A model generated the notes under the pieces. It did not search any database, was not told where the DNA came from, and saw only the letters and a list, made by a program, of their open reading frames with translations. Of a stretch of 60,785 bases of DNA, positions 28,817 to 40,500 are shown one piece after another (the first letter of the stretch is position 1; each line of letters opens with the position of its first letter). A program made the translations under genes and the position numbers. Origin of the DNA: Thraustochytrium sp. TN22 (lineage: Eukaryota; Sar; Bigyra; Thraustochytrida; Thraustochytriidae); the NCBI GenBank assembly GCA_013306675.1, contig JABLUY010000219.1:1-60785 (forward strand). Reading direction: 5' to 3'.

Positions 28817-31105
28817 ATGGCAAAGGCCACGACGGTGGCCATGGCCATGGCCATGGCCATGGCCGTCGCCGTTGGAGGCGGGTTCACGCTGCAGGAGCGC
28901 GTGCAGGCGCTCCCAACGCCAGAGAAGCAGGCGGCCGAGGTCCTGCGCGCCGTGGAGGCGTGCCAGAGCCCCGGCGCCGACTGCGAGTCGGACGCAGACC
29001 TCGTCCTCGCGGCGACCATGCTGCACGAGCACGGCCCCGTCCAAGTCGCGCGGAAACCCTACTATCTTCTGCTGGAGGTCCTGCAGAGCGACCATGCGCG
29101 CACTGTGGTTCTCAACAACCTGGGCCGCGTGGAATCCGACCTGGGCAATCTTGATGCGGCGCTGCGCCTGCTAGAGGGCGCTGCCGACCTCGGCAACGAG
29201 CGCCGCAACCCGGCCGAGGACTGGCGCCGCACCGTCCTCGCCCACGTGTACAATAATCTCGGGCTCACGCACCACCGACGCGGGCGTGCGCACGAGCAGG
29301 ACGCCAAGGAGGCATATGAGCGTGCGCTCGCGCTCGACGACCAGTTGAATGTCGGCGAGGTCTGGTTCAACTTGGGCGTCACCTGCAAGAACCTGGGCCT
29401 GCACGAGGCCGCCCTGCACGCCTACCAGCGCTCGGTGGATCTCAATCCGCGTTTCATCTCGCCCATCATCAACATCGCTGCGCTCTTTCACGAGCACCAG
29501 ATGCTACCCGAGGCCATCACGCGCTATCGGCAGGTGGTGGACCTCGCGGCGCCCGGTTCCGAGAACCGGCGCATGGCGCTCATGAACCTCGGCACCGCCT
29601 GGACCGAGACGGGCGATGCGCACCGCGCCATCGCGAGCTACCTGCAGGCGCTGCACGAGGCGCCGCCCGAGGAAAAGGGCGATCTGGATGTGCAGGTGCG
29701 TTCGCTCATCGCGGTCACGCGCCGCATCTCCTGCGACTGGACGGACTTTGACCACGAGACGGCCTGGCTCCAGGCCAACGTGGACGCCCGCCAACTGCGC
29801 AGAGGGCAAGCGCCCTCACTTCTGCCCTTCGACTCGCTTCTGCGCAGCTTCCCGTACGAGTTCCGCCTGCGCCTCGCGCGCGCACACGCGGCGCAGTACG
29901 GCCCGCCGGGGCGCCGGCCGGCGCTCGCGCGCACGGGCACGCGCGTTCGCGTGGGCTACCTCTCGTACGACTTCAACGACCACCCCACCGCGCACCTGTG
30001 CGAGGACCTCTTCGACTTGCACAACGCCTACGGTCGCGTCGAGTCCATCACGCTCAGCTACGGCAAGGATGATGGCTCCCCTTTCCGCCGGCGCATCGAG
30101 GCCGCCGGTGCGCGCTTCGTCGACCTGGTGGCCACCTCCCACGCTGACAGCATCCGCCACATCCGCGACGACCTTGGCGTCGAGGTCCTCATGGACATGC
30201 AGGGCTTCACGCGTGGGGGGCGCCCCGAAATCACCGTGGCCAGACCCAGCCCGGTCATTGTCAACTTCCTCGTCTACGCCGGCACCTCCGGTGCCTCCTT
30301 CATCGACTACTTCATCGGCGACCCTGTGGTCAGCCCGCTCGCTGAGCTTAGCCCGCACTTCTCTGAGCGCCTCGTGCTCCTGCCGCACACCTACCAGGTC
30401 AACACGTACACCAAGACTCTGCTGGACGCCCAGGATCGGCGCTCCTGCGAAGACGTTGCGCCCGAGGTCCAGGACGCCGGCTTTGTGTTCGCCAACTTCA
30501 ACAAGGTTGACAAGCACGAGCCGCTCTCCTTCGAGGCCTGGATGCAGATCTTGCGCCGCGTGCCGGGCAGCGTGCTCTGGCTGCTCGACCCCTCACGGCG
30601 CCACGACCCGACGCTGACGCGTGAGACGCTCGCCCGCGAGGCCCGTGCGCGGGGCGTCGACCCGACCCGCCTGCGCTACGCCAGGCGCGTCTCCAAGGCC
30701 GACCATGTCGCGCGCCACGCCTGCGCCCATCTCTTCCTCGACACCCTGGTCTACGGCGCGCACTCCACCGCCACGGATGCCCTGCGCGGCGGCCTGCCCG
30801 TGCTCACGCTCGCCGGCGACGCCTTCGCGGCCCGCGTCGCCGCCTCGCTGCTCAGCAGCCTCGGTCTCGCCGACCACCTCGTCGTGCACTCCGCCAAGGC
30901 CTTCATCGACACGGCCGTCCGCATCGCCTCGCATCCGAATCTCGCCTCGGCGCTTCGTCGTCTGCAACGCGACCTGCTCGCCGCCCACCCGCCCCTCTTT
31001 GATCTGCACTCGTACGTCACGCACCTCGAGCACGCGTACCGCGCCATGGTCGACCTGCGCCTGCTCAACCGCTCCCGCCACATCTTTGTGCTCGCCGGGT
31101 CATAA
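28817..31105 (+). CDS. OGT-like GT41 glycosyltransferase with TPRs and hydrophobic leader
   Basis: A 762-residue protein resembling O-GlcNAc transferase (GT41). TPR units lie at about residues 90-290 (VYNNLGLTHHRRGRAHEQDA; VWFNLGVTCKNLGLHEAALH; ALMNLGTAWTETGDAHRAIA). The catalytic region follows: RVGYLSYDFNDHPTAHL near 377, VLMDMQGFTRGGRPEI, YAGTSGASFIDYFIGD, FANFNKVDKHEP, the SKADHV segment containing the expected catalytic Lys, and HSTATDALRGGLPVLTLAGD near 648. The GTSGA and HST signatures point to OGT rather than the SPINDLY type. Translation starts at the ATG at 28817, because the frame upstream begins with non-ATG codons. The N-terminus, VAMAMAMAMAVAVGGG, is encoded by a GCCATG repeat and looks like a signal peptide or anchor, which is unusual for GT41. 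Substrate and location are not shown by the sequence. Confidence 0.9.
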   Translation: MAKATTVAMAMAMAMAVAVGGGFTLQERVQALPTPEKQAAEVLRAVEACQSPGADCESDADLVLAATMLHEHGPVQVARKPYYLLLEVLQSDHARTVVLNNLGRVESDLGNLDAALRLLEGAADLGNERRNPAEDWRRTVLAHVYNNLGLTHHRRGRAHEQDAKEAYERALALDDQLNVGEVWFNLGVTCKNLGLHEAALHAYQRSVDLNPRFISPIINIAALFHEHQMLPEAITRYRQVVDLAAPGSENRRMALMNLGTAWTETGDAHRAIASYLQALHEAPPEEKGDLDVQVRSLIAVTRRISCDWTDFDHETAWLQANVDARQLRRGQAPSLLPFDSLLRSFPYEFRLRLARAHAAQYGPPGRRPALARTGTRVRVGYLSYDFNDHPTAHLCEDLFDLHNAYGRVESITLSYGKDDGSPFRRRIEAAGARFVDLVATSHADSIRHIRDDLGVEVLMDMQGFTRGGRPEITVARPSPVIVNFLVYAGTSGASFIDYFIGDPVVSPLAELSPHFSERLVLLPHTYQVNTYTKTLLDAQDRRSCEDVAPEVQDAGFVFANFNKVDKHEPLSFEAWMQILRRVPGSVLWLLDPSRRHDPTLTRETLAREARARGVDPTRLRYARRVSKADHVARHACAHLFLDTLVYGAHSTATDALRGGLPVLTLAGDAFAARVAASLLSSLGLADHLVVHSAKAFIDTAVRIASHPNLASALRRLQRDLLAAHPPLFDLHSYVTHLEHAYRAMVDLRLLNRSRHIFVLAGS
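28837..28864. repeat. (GGCCAT)n repeat coding the GT41 leader
   Basis: Four to five tandem GGCCAT hexamers inside the reading frame encode Met-Ala repeats. Every ATG in the run is in frame, so translation could begin at several of them, and copy-number change would keep the frame while changing leader length. Confidence 0.85.
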
Positions 31106-31563
31106 GCATCCGCCACTTGGTTCAAGGCAACCACGGCTCTCTCTTCCGTGCGGCGAGGCTCTCGCACGCACAGGTGGCACAGTCGCTCGCGCGAGCTTCC
31201 AGCAGAGCCTCGGTCCTGCAAGCGAGCCAGCCTCTGGAGAAGCCGCCTGCACCGCCACCACCACCCGTGATAGCACTAGTTACCCAGCTTCACGTAAAGA
31301 GAAGACTGTCTTGCCGGTGTCTTGTCTTGGTCTGGGCCTCTTCCTCCTCCTCCGGGCCTTTGTCCTCCTCGTCGTGGTTCTCCTCCAAGTCGAAGTTGAT
31401 GAACTCGCCGGGACGAGACGAGGCTGCTCAGCTGCTGCGCCTCAGAGACCGATCTCGCGTCAACGCCGAGACGGGCAACAGAATCCGATTGGCGCACGAA
31501 GCGCGGGCGGCGGGCCGCACGCGGCGGAGGACGGGCAGGCAGGCAGGCAGGCAGGCGCGCAGC
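31106..31563. other. Intergenic GT41 / VPS13, (GGCA)n before the start
   Basis: About 460 bases. The VPS13 frame is open through all of it, but the translation is not chorein-like. A GGCAGGCAGGCAGGCA run (about 31536-31555) immediately precedes the VPS13 ATG. Confidence 0.55.
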
Positions 31564-34500
31564 ATGTTCGAAGGCGCGGTGCAGGCGCTGATCCGGCGGT
31601 ACGCCAAGGACTATCTGTGCGTGGACGATGCTGGCCTGGAGGGCTTGGTGGTGTCGCTGTGGAGCGGGCACATCGAGCTGGAGGACCTGGAGCTGGAGCC
31701 GCACGCGCTGCAGCAGCTGCTAGGACTGCAGGCGCAAGTCACGCGCAGCAAGATCGGCAAGCTGAGTGTCGATGTGCCGTGGTCCAAGCTGCAGAGCAAA
31801 CCCGTGGTGATTCGGCTATCTGGGATCGAGGTGGAGGCGCGCGCCGACGCGGACGCGGGCGCCGTCGCAGCAGGAGCAGCAGCGCCCACCGCCGCGAAGA
31901 AGGGCGAGCCGGAGGACCGCGTCGAGTCCAAAATGAAGCGCCTCGCAGAGGTCGAGCGCCTCGAGACAGCCGCCGCGGCGCGAGGCGAGGACGGCGAGGA
32001 CGCCAGCAGCGCCGTCGAGGGGTCCAGCTTCTGGGTCAAGCTCGGCACCAAGATCCTCGACAACCTGCAGCTGGAGCTTGAGAACATTCGCGTGACCTTC
32101 AAGGGCCCGCGCGCGCAGGCCGAGCTGCGCCTGGATGAGGTCGCCCTTTTGTCTGTGGACGCCAACTGGCGCGAGGCCTTCGTGCAGGACTCGAGCGTGC
32201 TTCGCAAGATCGCGCGCGTGCGCAATCCGCGGCTTGCCGTCGGACCGCTCGATGACCACGGCCGCGCGCACATGGAGGAGATCTTTCGCCAGCGCAGTAT
32301 CCTGACCAAGATCACCTTGCGCAAGGGCCCGCCAGGACCCAAGGGCGGCCGTGCCACGGAGGGCATCGAGGTGGACCTCACCATGGAGGCCGCCAGCTTC
32401 GAGGTGCAGCGCGAGCAGGTGCGGGCCCTGGCAGGGCTCAAAGAGCAGCCCACGGCGCAGCGCATGGCGCGTCGTGCCAAGGCGCACGGCCGCCGCCTGC
32501 GCGAGTCCAAGTGGCAGCGCGCCGCGCGCTTGGGCCGCGCCGAGGCGCGTCGTCGCATCGCCGACCGCAAGCAGGACGCCTGGTTCAAAGCCTGCCGCGA
32601 CCCATACCTGGAGCTCTTCAAGCGCACGCTCGAGGCCACGCGCAGCTACCTCCCGGACCTGCGCACGCGCGAGCGCGAGCGCCTCGCACTCATGGAGCGC
32701 AGCGAGAAGCTCACCTTTGCGCACATTGTGCGCCTCCGCCGCATCGCCTACGAGGAGGTGCGCATGCGCCTCGGCGACACCACGCGGCCTGTCCAAGAAC
32801 GCCGGGATGACCCCGAGGTGCGCAAGCGCCGCGCAGAAGAAGCGGCCAAGGCCGCCAAGGCCAACCAGGGCTGGTTCTCCTCCTGGTGGGGCGGCGGCGG
32901 CGGCGGCGGCGGCGGCGGTAGCAGCGGCAACGAGAACGCCCAGGGCGACGGCGGCGCACAGACGCTCGCTGCGCTGCGTGACGAGGTCACGGACGAGGAG
33001 CGTGATCGCCTCTTCGACACGATCGGCTACGACCCGGACCTCGAGGAAGACGAGGTGCTCGACCTGGCCAAGGTGCACTTGCAACTTAGCGCCTCCGTCG
33101 CGAGCGTCGACGTGCGCATCGGCGCCTCGGCCACCGAGGCGGCCACTGCGCACCTCGGTCAGCTCTCCTGCGCTGTCGACTTTCAGGGCACCTTGCAAAA
33201 GGTGCACCTCGACGCAGAATCCTTGCTCGTGCAGGACGAGATCACGCGCGGGACCCTGTACCGCAACGTGCTCGGCCCGGCAGTCGAGTCCGCCGACGCC
33301 GATGTTCCGCGCCTCGTCGTTCTCAACGTCACGCGCCGGGACGGCAAGCGTCATGGCCCGCTTGTTGTCGACTGCCGCCTCGACCAGCCTCTGCGCCTCG
33401 TCTACAGCCCGCCGCTCGTGCAGCACCTCCTCGACGTGGTCACCGTTGAGGAAAAGTTGGACACACCGGTGAGCGATCAGCAACAGCAGCAAGACCAAGA
33501 CCAAGACGAGGGCGACAGCGACGTGGACAGCGACGATGACGAGGACGGCGGCAAACAGGACGGCGACCAGGACTCACCGCCGTCTGCGTGGGAGGCCTAT
33601 TACGCGGCGTACTCGGGATCTACCATCGAGGAGATGGTGGACCTGAGCTCTGTGCCGAGCGTGAGCGTGCGACTGCAGGCGCCCCGCCTCGTGCTCCCGG
33701 CCGACGTGACCAGCCCCACGGCGCCCCGTCTGGAGCTCCGCCTGGGCGACTTTGACTTCTCGCAGCACGCGCGCGACACGTGGAAGCTGGAGGGCTCCGA
33801 GATCCTTGCACGCCTGGAGCGGGAGAACGAGCACGGCGACGTGGTCTGGTCCCAGGACCTCCTCTCGCACGTCAACATTCACTCCTCGCTCGTGCTCTGC
33901 ACAGCCGCCGCCGCCGAGGCAGACGATAAGCCGCTGCCGCGTGTCGACGTTGCCGTCGAGGTGCCGTCGATCCAAATGCACGTGAACTTCGAGGCACTCG
34001 AGGCGCTCTCGCACGTCGCCAAGCCGCTCTCTGCGCAGCAGCAGCAAGGTCGCGCGCCCGCGGCCGGCTCTCAGACAGCGCCGGCACTCCAGGACGGTGA
34101 CCCTGGCAGCAGCAGCAGCAGCAGCAGCGATGAGGAGCGACCCATGGAGCTGCCGGAGGACGAGGGCGCGCGGCACAGGCTGGCCGCGCGCATTGGCCTC
34201 CGCGTGCGTGCCGAGATTCAGGAGACGGCCATCCGCTGCGAGCTGCCGTACATGCACACGAGCGTGTCTCTCACCACGCTTACAACCACCTACATCCAGC
34301 GCACCTTCGACTCGACGCTAGACTTCGAGGCGGGCTCCTTTGCAATCCGCGACGTTGCCGCGGCGCGGGACGTCTGGGCGCCGGAAGAAGGCAGTGAGCT
34401 CATCAAGCTCAAGGTGCAGACGTTCACGGCGCAGTCGCCCATCTTCGAGGGCTTTCGCCGCGCCGCCAGTGTGAAGGTGGGCGCGGTGCGCATTAACGTG

Positions 34501-37500
34501 CCCACCAGCTTCGTGCAAGGCGCCTACAAGGCGGTCGCCGCGCTGCAGAAGCTTGGCGAGAATGCTGACGCCAACGCCTTGGCTGATGCCGCCGTCCAGG
34601 AGTCTTCGAGCCCTTCCTCCGGCGCGCCGGAGTTCACCACGGCCGCGCCGGCGCGCCGGCGCCACAAGGAGCGCATGCAGTTCTCTGCCGAGCTGCTTTC
34701 GGTCAAACTGCTCGAGTCCGTCGAGGGAAGCGGCGAGGCGACGCTCCTGTTGGGCTGCGAGATTGACGCTGTGGACGCAGACTACTCGACCACGGCGCTG
34801 CACGCGCGCGTGCACTCGCTCAAGGCGTCCTCGTCGGACCGCGAGCTCCTCTTCTTGACCGACCAAGAGGCCAGCCAGGGCGACATCGTCGCGGTCGAGT
34901 GGTCCGAGACGGAGGGCGCCGTAATTTCCGTAGACCCTATCCACTTGGTTTTGGACCAGCGCGTCTTTCGCGCACTCTTCGCCTTTCAGCCGCCGTCGGA
35001 CCTCTTCGCCAGCAAGACCGCCCCGCCCACGGCGCTGCGATCTGCGCAGCGCGCCATGCCCGGGTCGTCCTCTTCGCTCTCGAGCGCCATCTCGTCGCAG
35101 TCGTCGCTGACGTCGACCTCATCTTCGGTCTCGTCGACGGCATCCTCGCCGTCGCAACCAGCGTCCTCGGTCGTGCTCAAGCTGCGCAGGCCGGATGCGC
35201 CCTTCGTGATCGAGTTCCTCGCCGTGGACGGGCCCTCGTGCGAGGCGCGCGCCAAGGGCCTGCGCATGAGCGCGTCGGGCGCTCAGCTGGAGGGCATCTC
35301 GGTCGTCCTGGACGGCAAGCACCAGATCCTGGCCGTGGACGACGTCCGCTTCAGCCAGCGCAAGGGCGTCGAGGTTGGCAAGGTGCTGGCGGTCTTGAGC
35401 CCTGACACGCGGAGCCTCGCACACACCCTGACAAATGCCGCGCGCTCCGTGGTTGAGCTCGTTGGCGCGTCGGCCGCGGCCCCGCCGAGCGAGCCTTCCG
35501 CGAGCGCCGGTCCGCAGCTGCACGTGCACGTGGCGGAGACCTGCATCGTCACGCGCGACATCCATAACGAGGCCGGCGTGCAGCTGGTGACGTCCGACAT
35601 TGACTTTTCCGGCGACAGCCTCAGCGTCGGCGCCGTCATCCTGCACACGGAGACCGAACAAGAGGGAGCGCGCGAGGATTTTCTCGTGTGGCGACCGCGC
35701 GAGGGCGGCAGCTCCGTGCTGGACCTCTCGCTCGGGTCTGCCTGCGTGCGCGCGGCCGCGCGCGCGCCCGTGAGTTTCCGGCTCACGCCCACTTCGCAGT
35801 CCGTGGCGTCCACCCTTGTCCGCTCGCTCCTGGCATGCACCAATGCGGCGCAGGAGCTGCTGGCTGGCGCTGCCGGGGCGGCTGAAGAGGACCACCTTGC
35901 CACGGAGAGCGAGACAGCGGGCGAGGACAAGTTCGTGCTGGAGCTCGGCGAGCTGGAGGTGGAGCTGGAGAGTTTCCGGCCGAAGCTGGGCAATCTCAAG
36001 GTGACGGGCGGCGGCGGCCTCATGTCGGTGGGCGGCAGCGGGCAGATCAGCCTGCACTTGGAGGACCTCCAGTTCCTCTCGACCAAATTCCCGCTGGAGG
36101 TGACGATCGGCTTCCCGCAGCCCGGGCACATGCGCGTCGACGTGGACCTGCAGAGGGGGCTGGAGCTTGGCGCGGACCCACGGTCGCTGTACCAGCTCAA
36201 GTCGGCGCTGGACTCGAACCTGCTGCTGGCGAGCGAAGCGAGGCCACAATACGAGCTGGCCAGCGAGGAGAAGAGCGCGCTGGTCCTGGGTCTGCGGTCC
36301 GCGGAGATCTTGCTGCGGCTGGAGCGCCCGCCGATCGAGGGCACCGAAGAGGACGAGGTGGAGCACTTTGCGACCATTACGGTGTCAAACCTGGCGGTGG
36401 ACTACGACGGCGAGGCCAACAAGGTGGACATCGCGTCCCGACGCACGCAGGTGGACAGCCACGTGCGCATGCGGCCCGCGGATCCGCCCATTGTCAAGCC
36501 CGTGGTCACCGTGGAGGATGTTCAGCTGGGCGTCTTTGCCGGCATGCAGAACGAGATGTCCCGCACCGAGCTCATGGTGGACGTGCACTCCGCCGTGGTC
36601 ACGTATGAGGCGAAGCTCTTGCGTGCGCTGCTGGAGTTTCAGGCCATCTTGGAGGGCCTGCGCACGAGCAACGTGCTGCTGCGCGAGCTGGAGCAGCCGT
36701 CGCCGGAGACTTCGCGCGCGGCGCGATCGCTGCTGACGCGCGTGTGCGTCAAGGAGCTGAGCGCCAAGGTGGCGCCGGAGGACGTGCCGGGCATGGCGCT
36801 CGTGGTGCGGTCCGAGGTGCTGGCCATGATCGAGAACACCGAGACGGCTTCGGAGCTGAAACGCGATGTGCGGCTGACCGTGGCGAACGCTGGCTGCGGC
36901 CTGTGCGTGCTGGGGTCCAAGCAAGAGGTGGTTCGCGAGCACACGATTCTGGAAAAGGCGAGTCTGCTGCTGGTGCTCAAGTCGGCGTACCAGGCGAGCG
37001 GCGTGCGGCTCATGTCATCGCTCGTGCTGAGTGTGAATGACCTGTCGGTGGAGCTGCAGGTGCCGATGCTGAAGCGCGTGCGCCGCGTGGTGATGTCGCT
37101 CCTACGGTCGCTGCCGTCATCACGCGTGGTGGAACAGGCGATCTTGGACGAGGCGACACTCGCCAAGTCAACCGCGCTGAGCTCGGGCCCCGAGCTGGAG
37201 GCCTTTGACGGGACCAAGTTCTCGATCGAGGTGACGGTGAGCAGCCTGGATGCCGTCGTGTACGGGCTTCGCCTGCCGCTCTTTAGGCTGCGCATCCAGG
37301 ACAACTCCATCGCAACGGGGGAGACCAAGGGGGCGACGGCGCCCGGGGCGCGGCGCGCCTTCGAGGGCGCCATCCACGTACACGGCGTCGATCTGAGCGT
37401 GCTGAACACGGGCAACATGGCGTGGGAGCCCGTGGTGGAGCCGTGCGACGTCTCGTGCGACCTCAAGACGCTGCCGCACGACCCTCACTACGGCGTGGAC

Positions 37501-40500
37501 CTCGCCGTGCAGTCGCGGCGGCCGTTGCGTGCCAATCTGCACGTGGACCACGTGCGGCGCATCCTGGACGAGTCCGAGGAGCTCATGGTGCAGGTGCAGG
37601 AGGTGGTGGCCGGGACCGGGCCGGCGCCCAAGGCGCTGCGCCTCAGCAACCACCGGCGATGCGTAGTGGTGAACGCGACAGACAAACCGGTGCAGGCGAA
37701 CGGCGAGACGGAGGTGGCGCCCGGGTCACGCGCCGAGGTGCACACCGCAAGCATGCGGCTGCAACTGCGCTTTGGCGACCAGTACCTGGAGCTGCCGCTC
37801 GTGGACCGCAAGGACCAGCCGCTGGGGAGCGCGCAGTACGGCGTCTGGGTGGAACACCACCAGTCGCAGGACGCGCAGGACGGCAAGGAGGGCTTCACGG
37901 TGACGCTGGCGTCAGGCCTGGTGTGCAGCAACGAGTGCGACATGGTGCTGCACATGGGCGTCTTCGTGGACGGCGAGACGCAGCTCGTGGAGAAGGTGGA
38001 GCCGGGCGACCGTTTCCACGTGCCGTCGCACTATGACTGGAAGTCGTGCGACCTGGTGGTCCGGCTCACGGAGCAGGACAGCTGGTCCATGGTGGACCTG
38101 AGCGACGATGACGGCTCGCGCGACGCGCTGCGGCCTCTGCAAATGGCGGACGGGTCGGCCGTCGTGGTGGCCGACATTGTGCGCCAGGCTTGCCGGCCGC
38201 TGTGCCGCGTCTACATTCGGCCGCTCTCGGTCGTGCAGAACGAGCTGCCAGTTCCGGTGCGCGCGCTACTGGTCAAGGTCGAAGGCCGCCAGGAGGCGCC
38301 TCAGGTGAGCGTGGTGGCGGAGCGGGAGGTGGCGCCCGGCGAGGTGTGGCCGCTATACGCGGACGACTACCGCCACCTGGCGGTGCAGTTTGCCTTTCCG
38401 AAAGCGCCGCGCGTGCTGGGGCGGCGGCTGGCACTGCCGCTGAGCAGCGAGCGCAACGTGCAGACGTACCGGTACGGCGTGGAGGATCCGCACTCGAAGC
38501 GCGTGCAGGAGTTCCGCGTGCGCATGACGGCGCGTGGTGTGACCATGTACGCGCCTTACTGGGTCGTGAACGGGACCGGGCTGGATCTCGCGCTGGCCTG
38601 CGAGGATGGCAGGCAGCTGCTGGACGACGCGGTGGGCGGCTCGATGCTGCGTAGCGTCGAAGAGACATGGGAGCACCAGCGCAAGTTCGTGGGCCAGGGC
38701 TGGCTCCAGCGCATGCTGCCGGGCGAGCGCGCCGTGTGGAGCACCAAGGACGGCGCGGAGGAGCGGCCTCGCGAGTCCGTGCGGCTCCCGGCGGGCGACG
38801 ACGGATGGACCTGGGAGACGGAATGGAAGGTGGACCTGAGCGCGCCCGGCACGGACGCGGATGGGTGGATGTACGCAAGCGCACTGGTGCCGGAGGCATG
38901 GTCGCCGGAGGACACGTGGAAGCGCATGATCCGTCGGCGGCGCTGGATCCGCACGCGGTGCAAGACCGTGCACCAGGAGGCGCAGGCCGCCAAGGATGCG
39001 CACGCCCCGGTGGTGGGCGCTGCGTCGACGTCGACGCGCATGTTTGGTTTCGACGCGTGCCGCGTGGCGCTGGCCGGGCCGGACGGCGCGGTACATCAGG
39101 CGGCGATGTGGTCGCCGCCATGCCGGCTGGACTTTACGGTGGGCACGAGTAACGTGTTCCCGATCCGGCGGTCGAGCGACCCGTCGGACAACTCCTTCTA
39201 TGAATTGGTCATGGCTCTGTCGGAGCACCCGACGCTGGCGCGCACCAAGCTGTGCACGGTGGCACCACGCGTCGTGGTGGTGAACCAGCTGGGCATCGTG
39301 GCGCGTCTCATCCAGGCCAAGACGCATCAGGATCCGCTGGTGGTGAACAGCGAGCCGACGCCGCTGTGGTGGCACGAGCCGCTCAAGTCGGCGACGGACG
39401 CGGCGCTCCAGGTGCAGCTGGGCCAGTCGTCGTGGTCGGCGCCCTTTGCGATCCACACCTTGGACGAATTCTCCGTGGCGGTGCCCGGGACGGACGGCCG
39501 GCGCGTTGTGGTGGAAGTGCGGCGCGGCGCCGTGGAGGCTACCATGCTGGTGGTGCTTCGTCCGGACAGCGACGCGCACCCCATGTACCGCATCGAGAAC
39601 GTGTCGCTGGAGAAGCTGCAGTGCACGCAGAAGGATGCGAGCGGCGAGGACGGGCCGACGGCGGTGGAGCCTTATGGGTCGTCGCCGTTCGCGTGGGCCG
39701 AGCCGACCAAGGCGCGCGTGGTGCAGCTGGAGATTGGCGGCTACGAGGCGGGCCAGAAGCCAGTGACGGCGACCGTGGACGTGACGCAGATTGGGCATGA
39801 GCTGACGATCGCGCTGCCGCCGCAGACGCGAGCTGCAGCGGCGGCCGGCGGGCCGCCCGCGGAGCGATTTGTGCGCACGGGCGAGCGGCACTTTTTGGCG
39901 GACCCGCAGGGCAAGCGGTGGGTGGCGCGCGCGCCGCCGCTCATGGCGGAGTCTGTGTTGGACGACGGTGTTGTCGCTGGAAAGCGGCGGCCGTGGCCCG
40001 CGGAGGTGAGCGGGAGCCAGGCCACCGCGGTGATGTTTTTCACGCAGGAGGATGCGGACGCGGACGAGACTGCGGTGGGCGGGCGCGTCCTGCGGTACGG
40101 CGACGCCGTGCAGGTGGTCTGCACGGCGAGCGATGGCGCCCGGCGCCGGCTGGTGCGCGTGGGCGGCATGCAGCTCGGATGGACGCTGGTGAACGAGGGC
40201 GTGGGGATGTCGGAGGCGGCCTCGGCGGCGGTCAGCCAGGGCGGCAACGCGGAGACAGCGTCGCAGTCCACGGCCGCGGCGAGCGTGGAGTGGTGGACGT
40301 TGACGGGCGGCCGCACTGGTGAGGAGGTGGCCCTGGACGCGGCGTTCGGCGTGGCGCCCGCGCAGCAGAGCGGCCAGGTTCGCGTGAGCCTGAGCGAGGA
40401 CGGCGCGCTGCGGCTGGCACGCGAGGACATTGAGGAGGCGGAGGAGGCGGTAGGCGCCAAGAAGAAGGACAAGATGGCGGCCGTCGCCTTCAAGGCGCAG

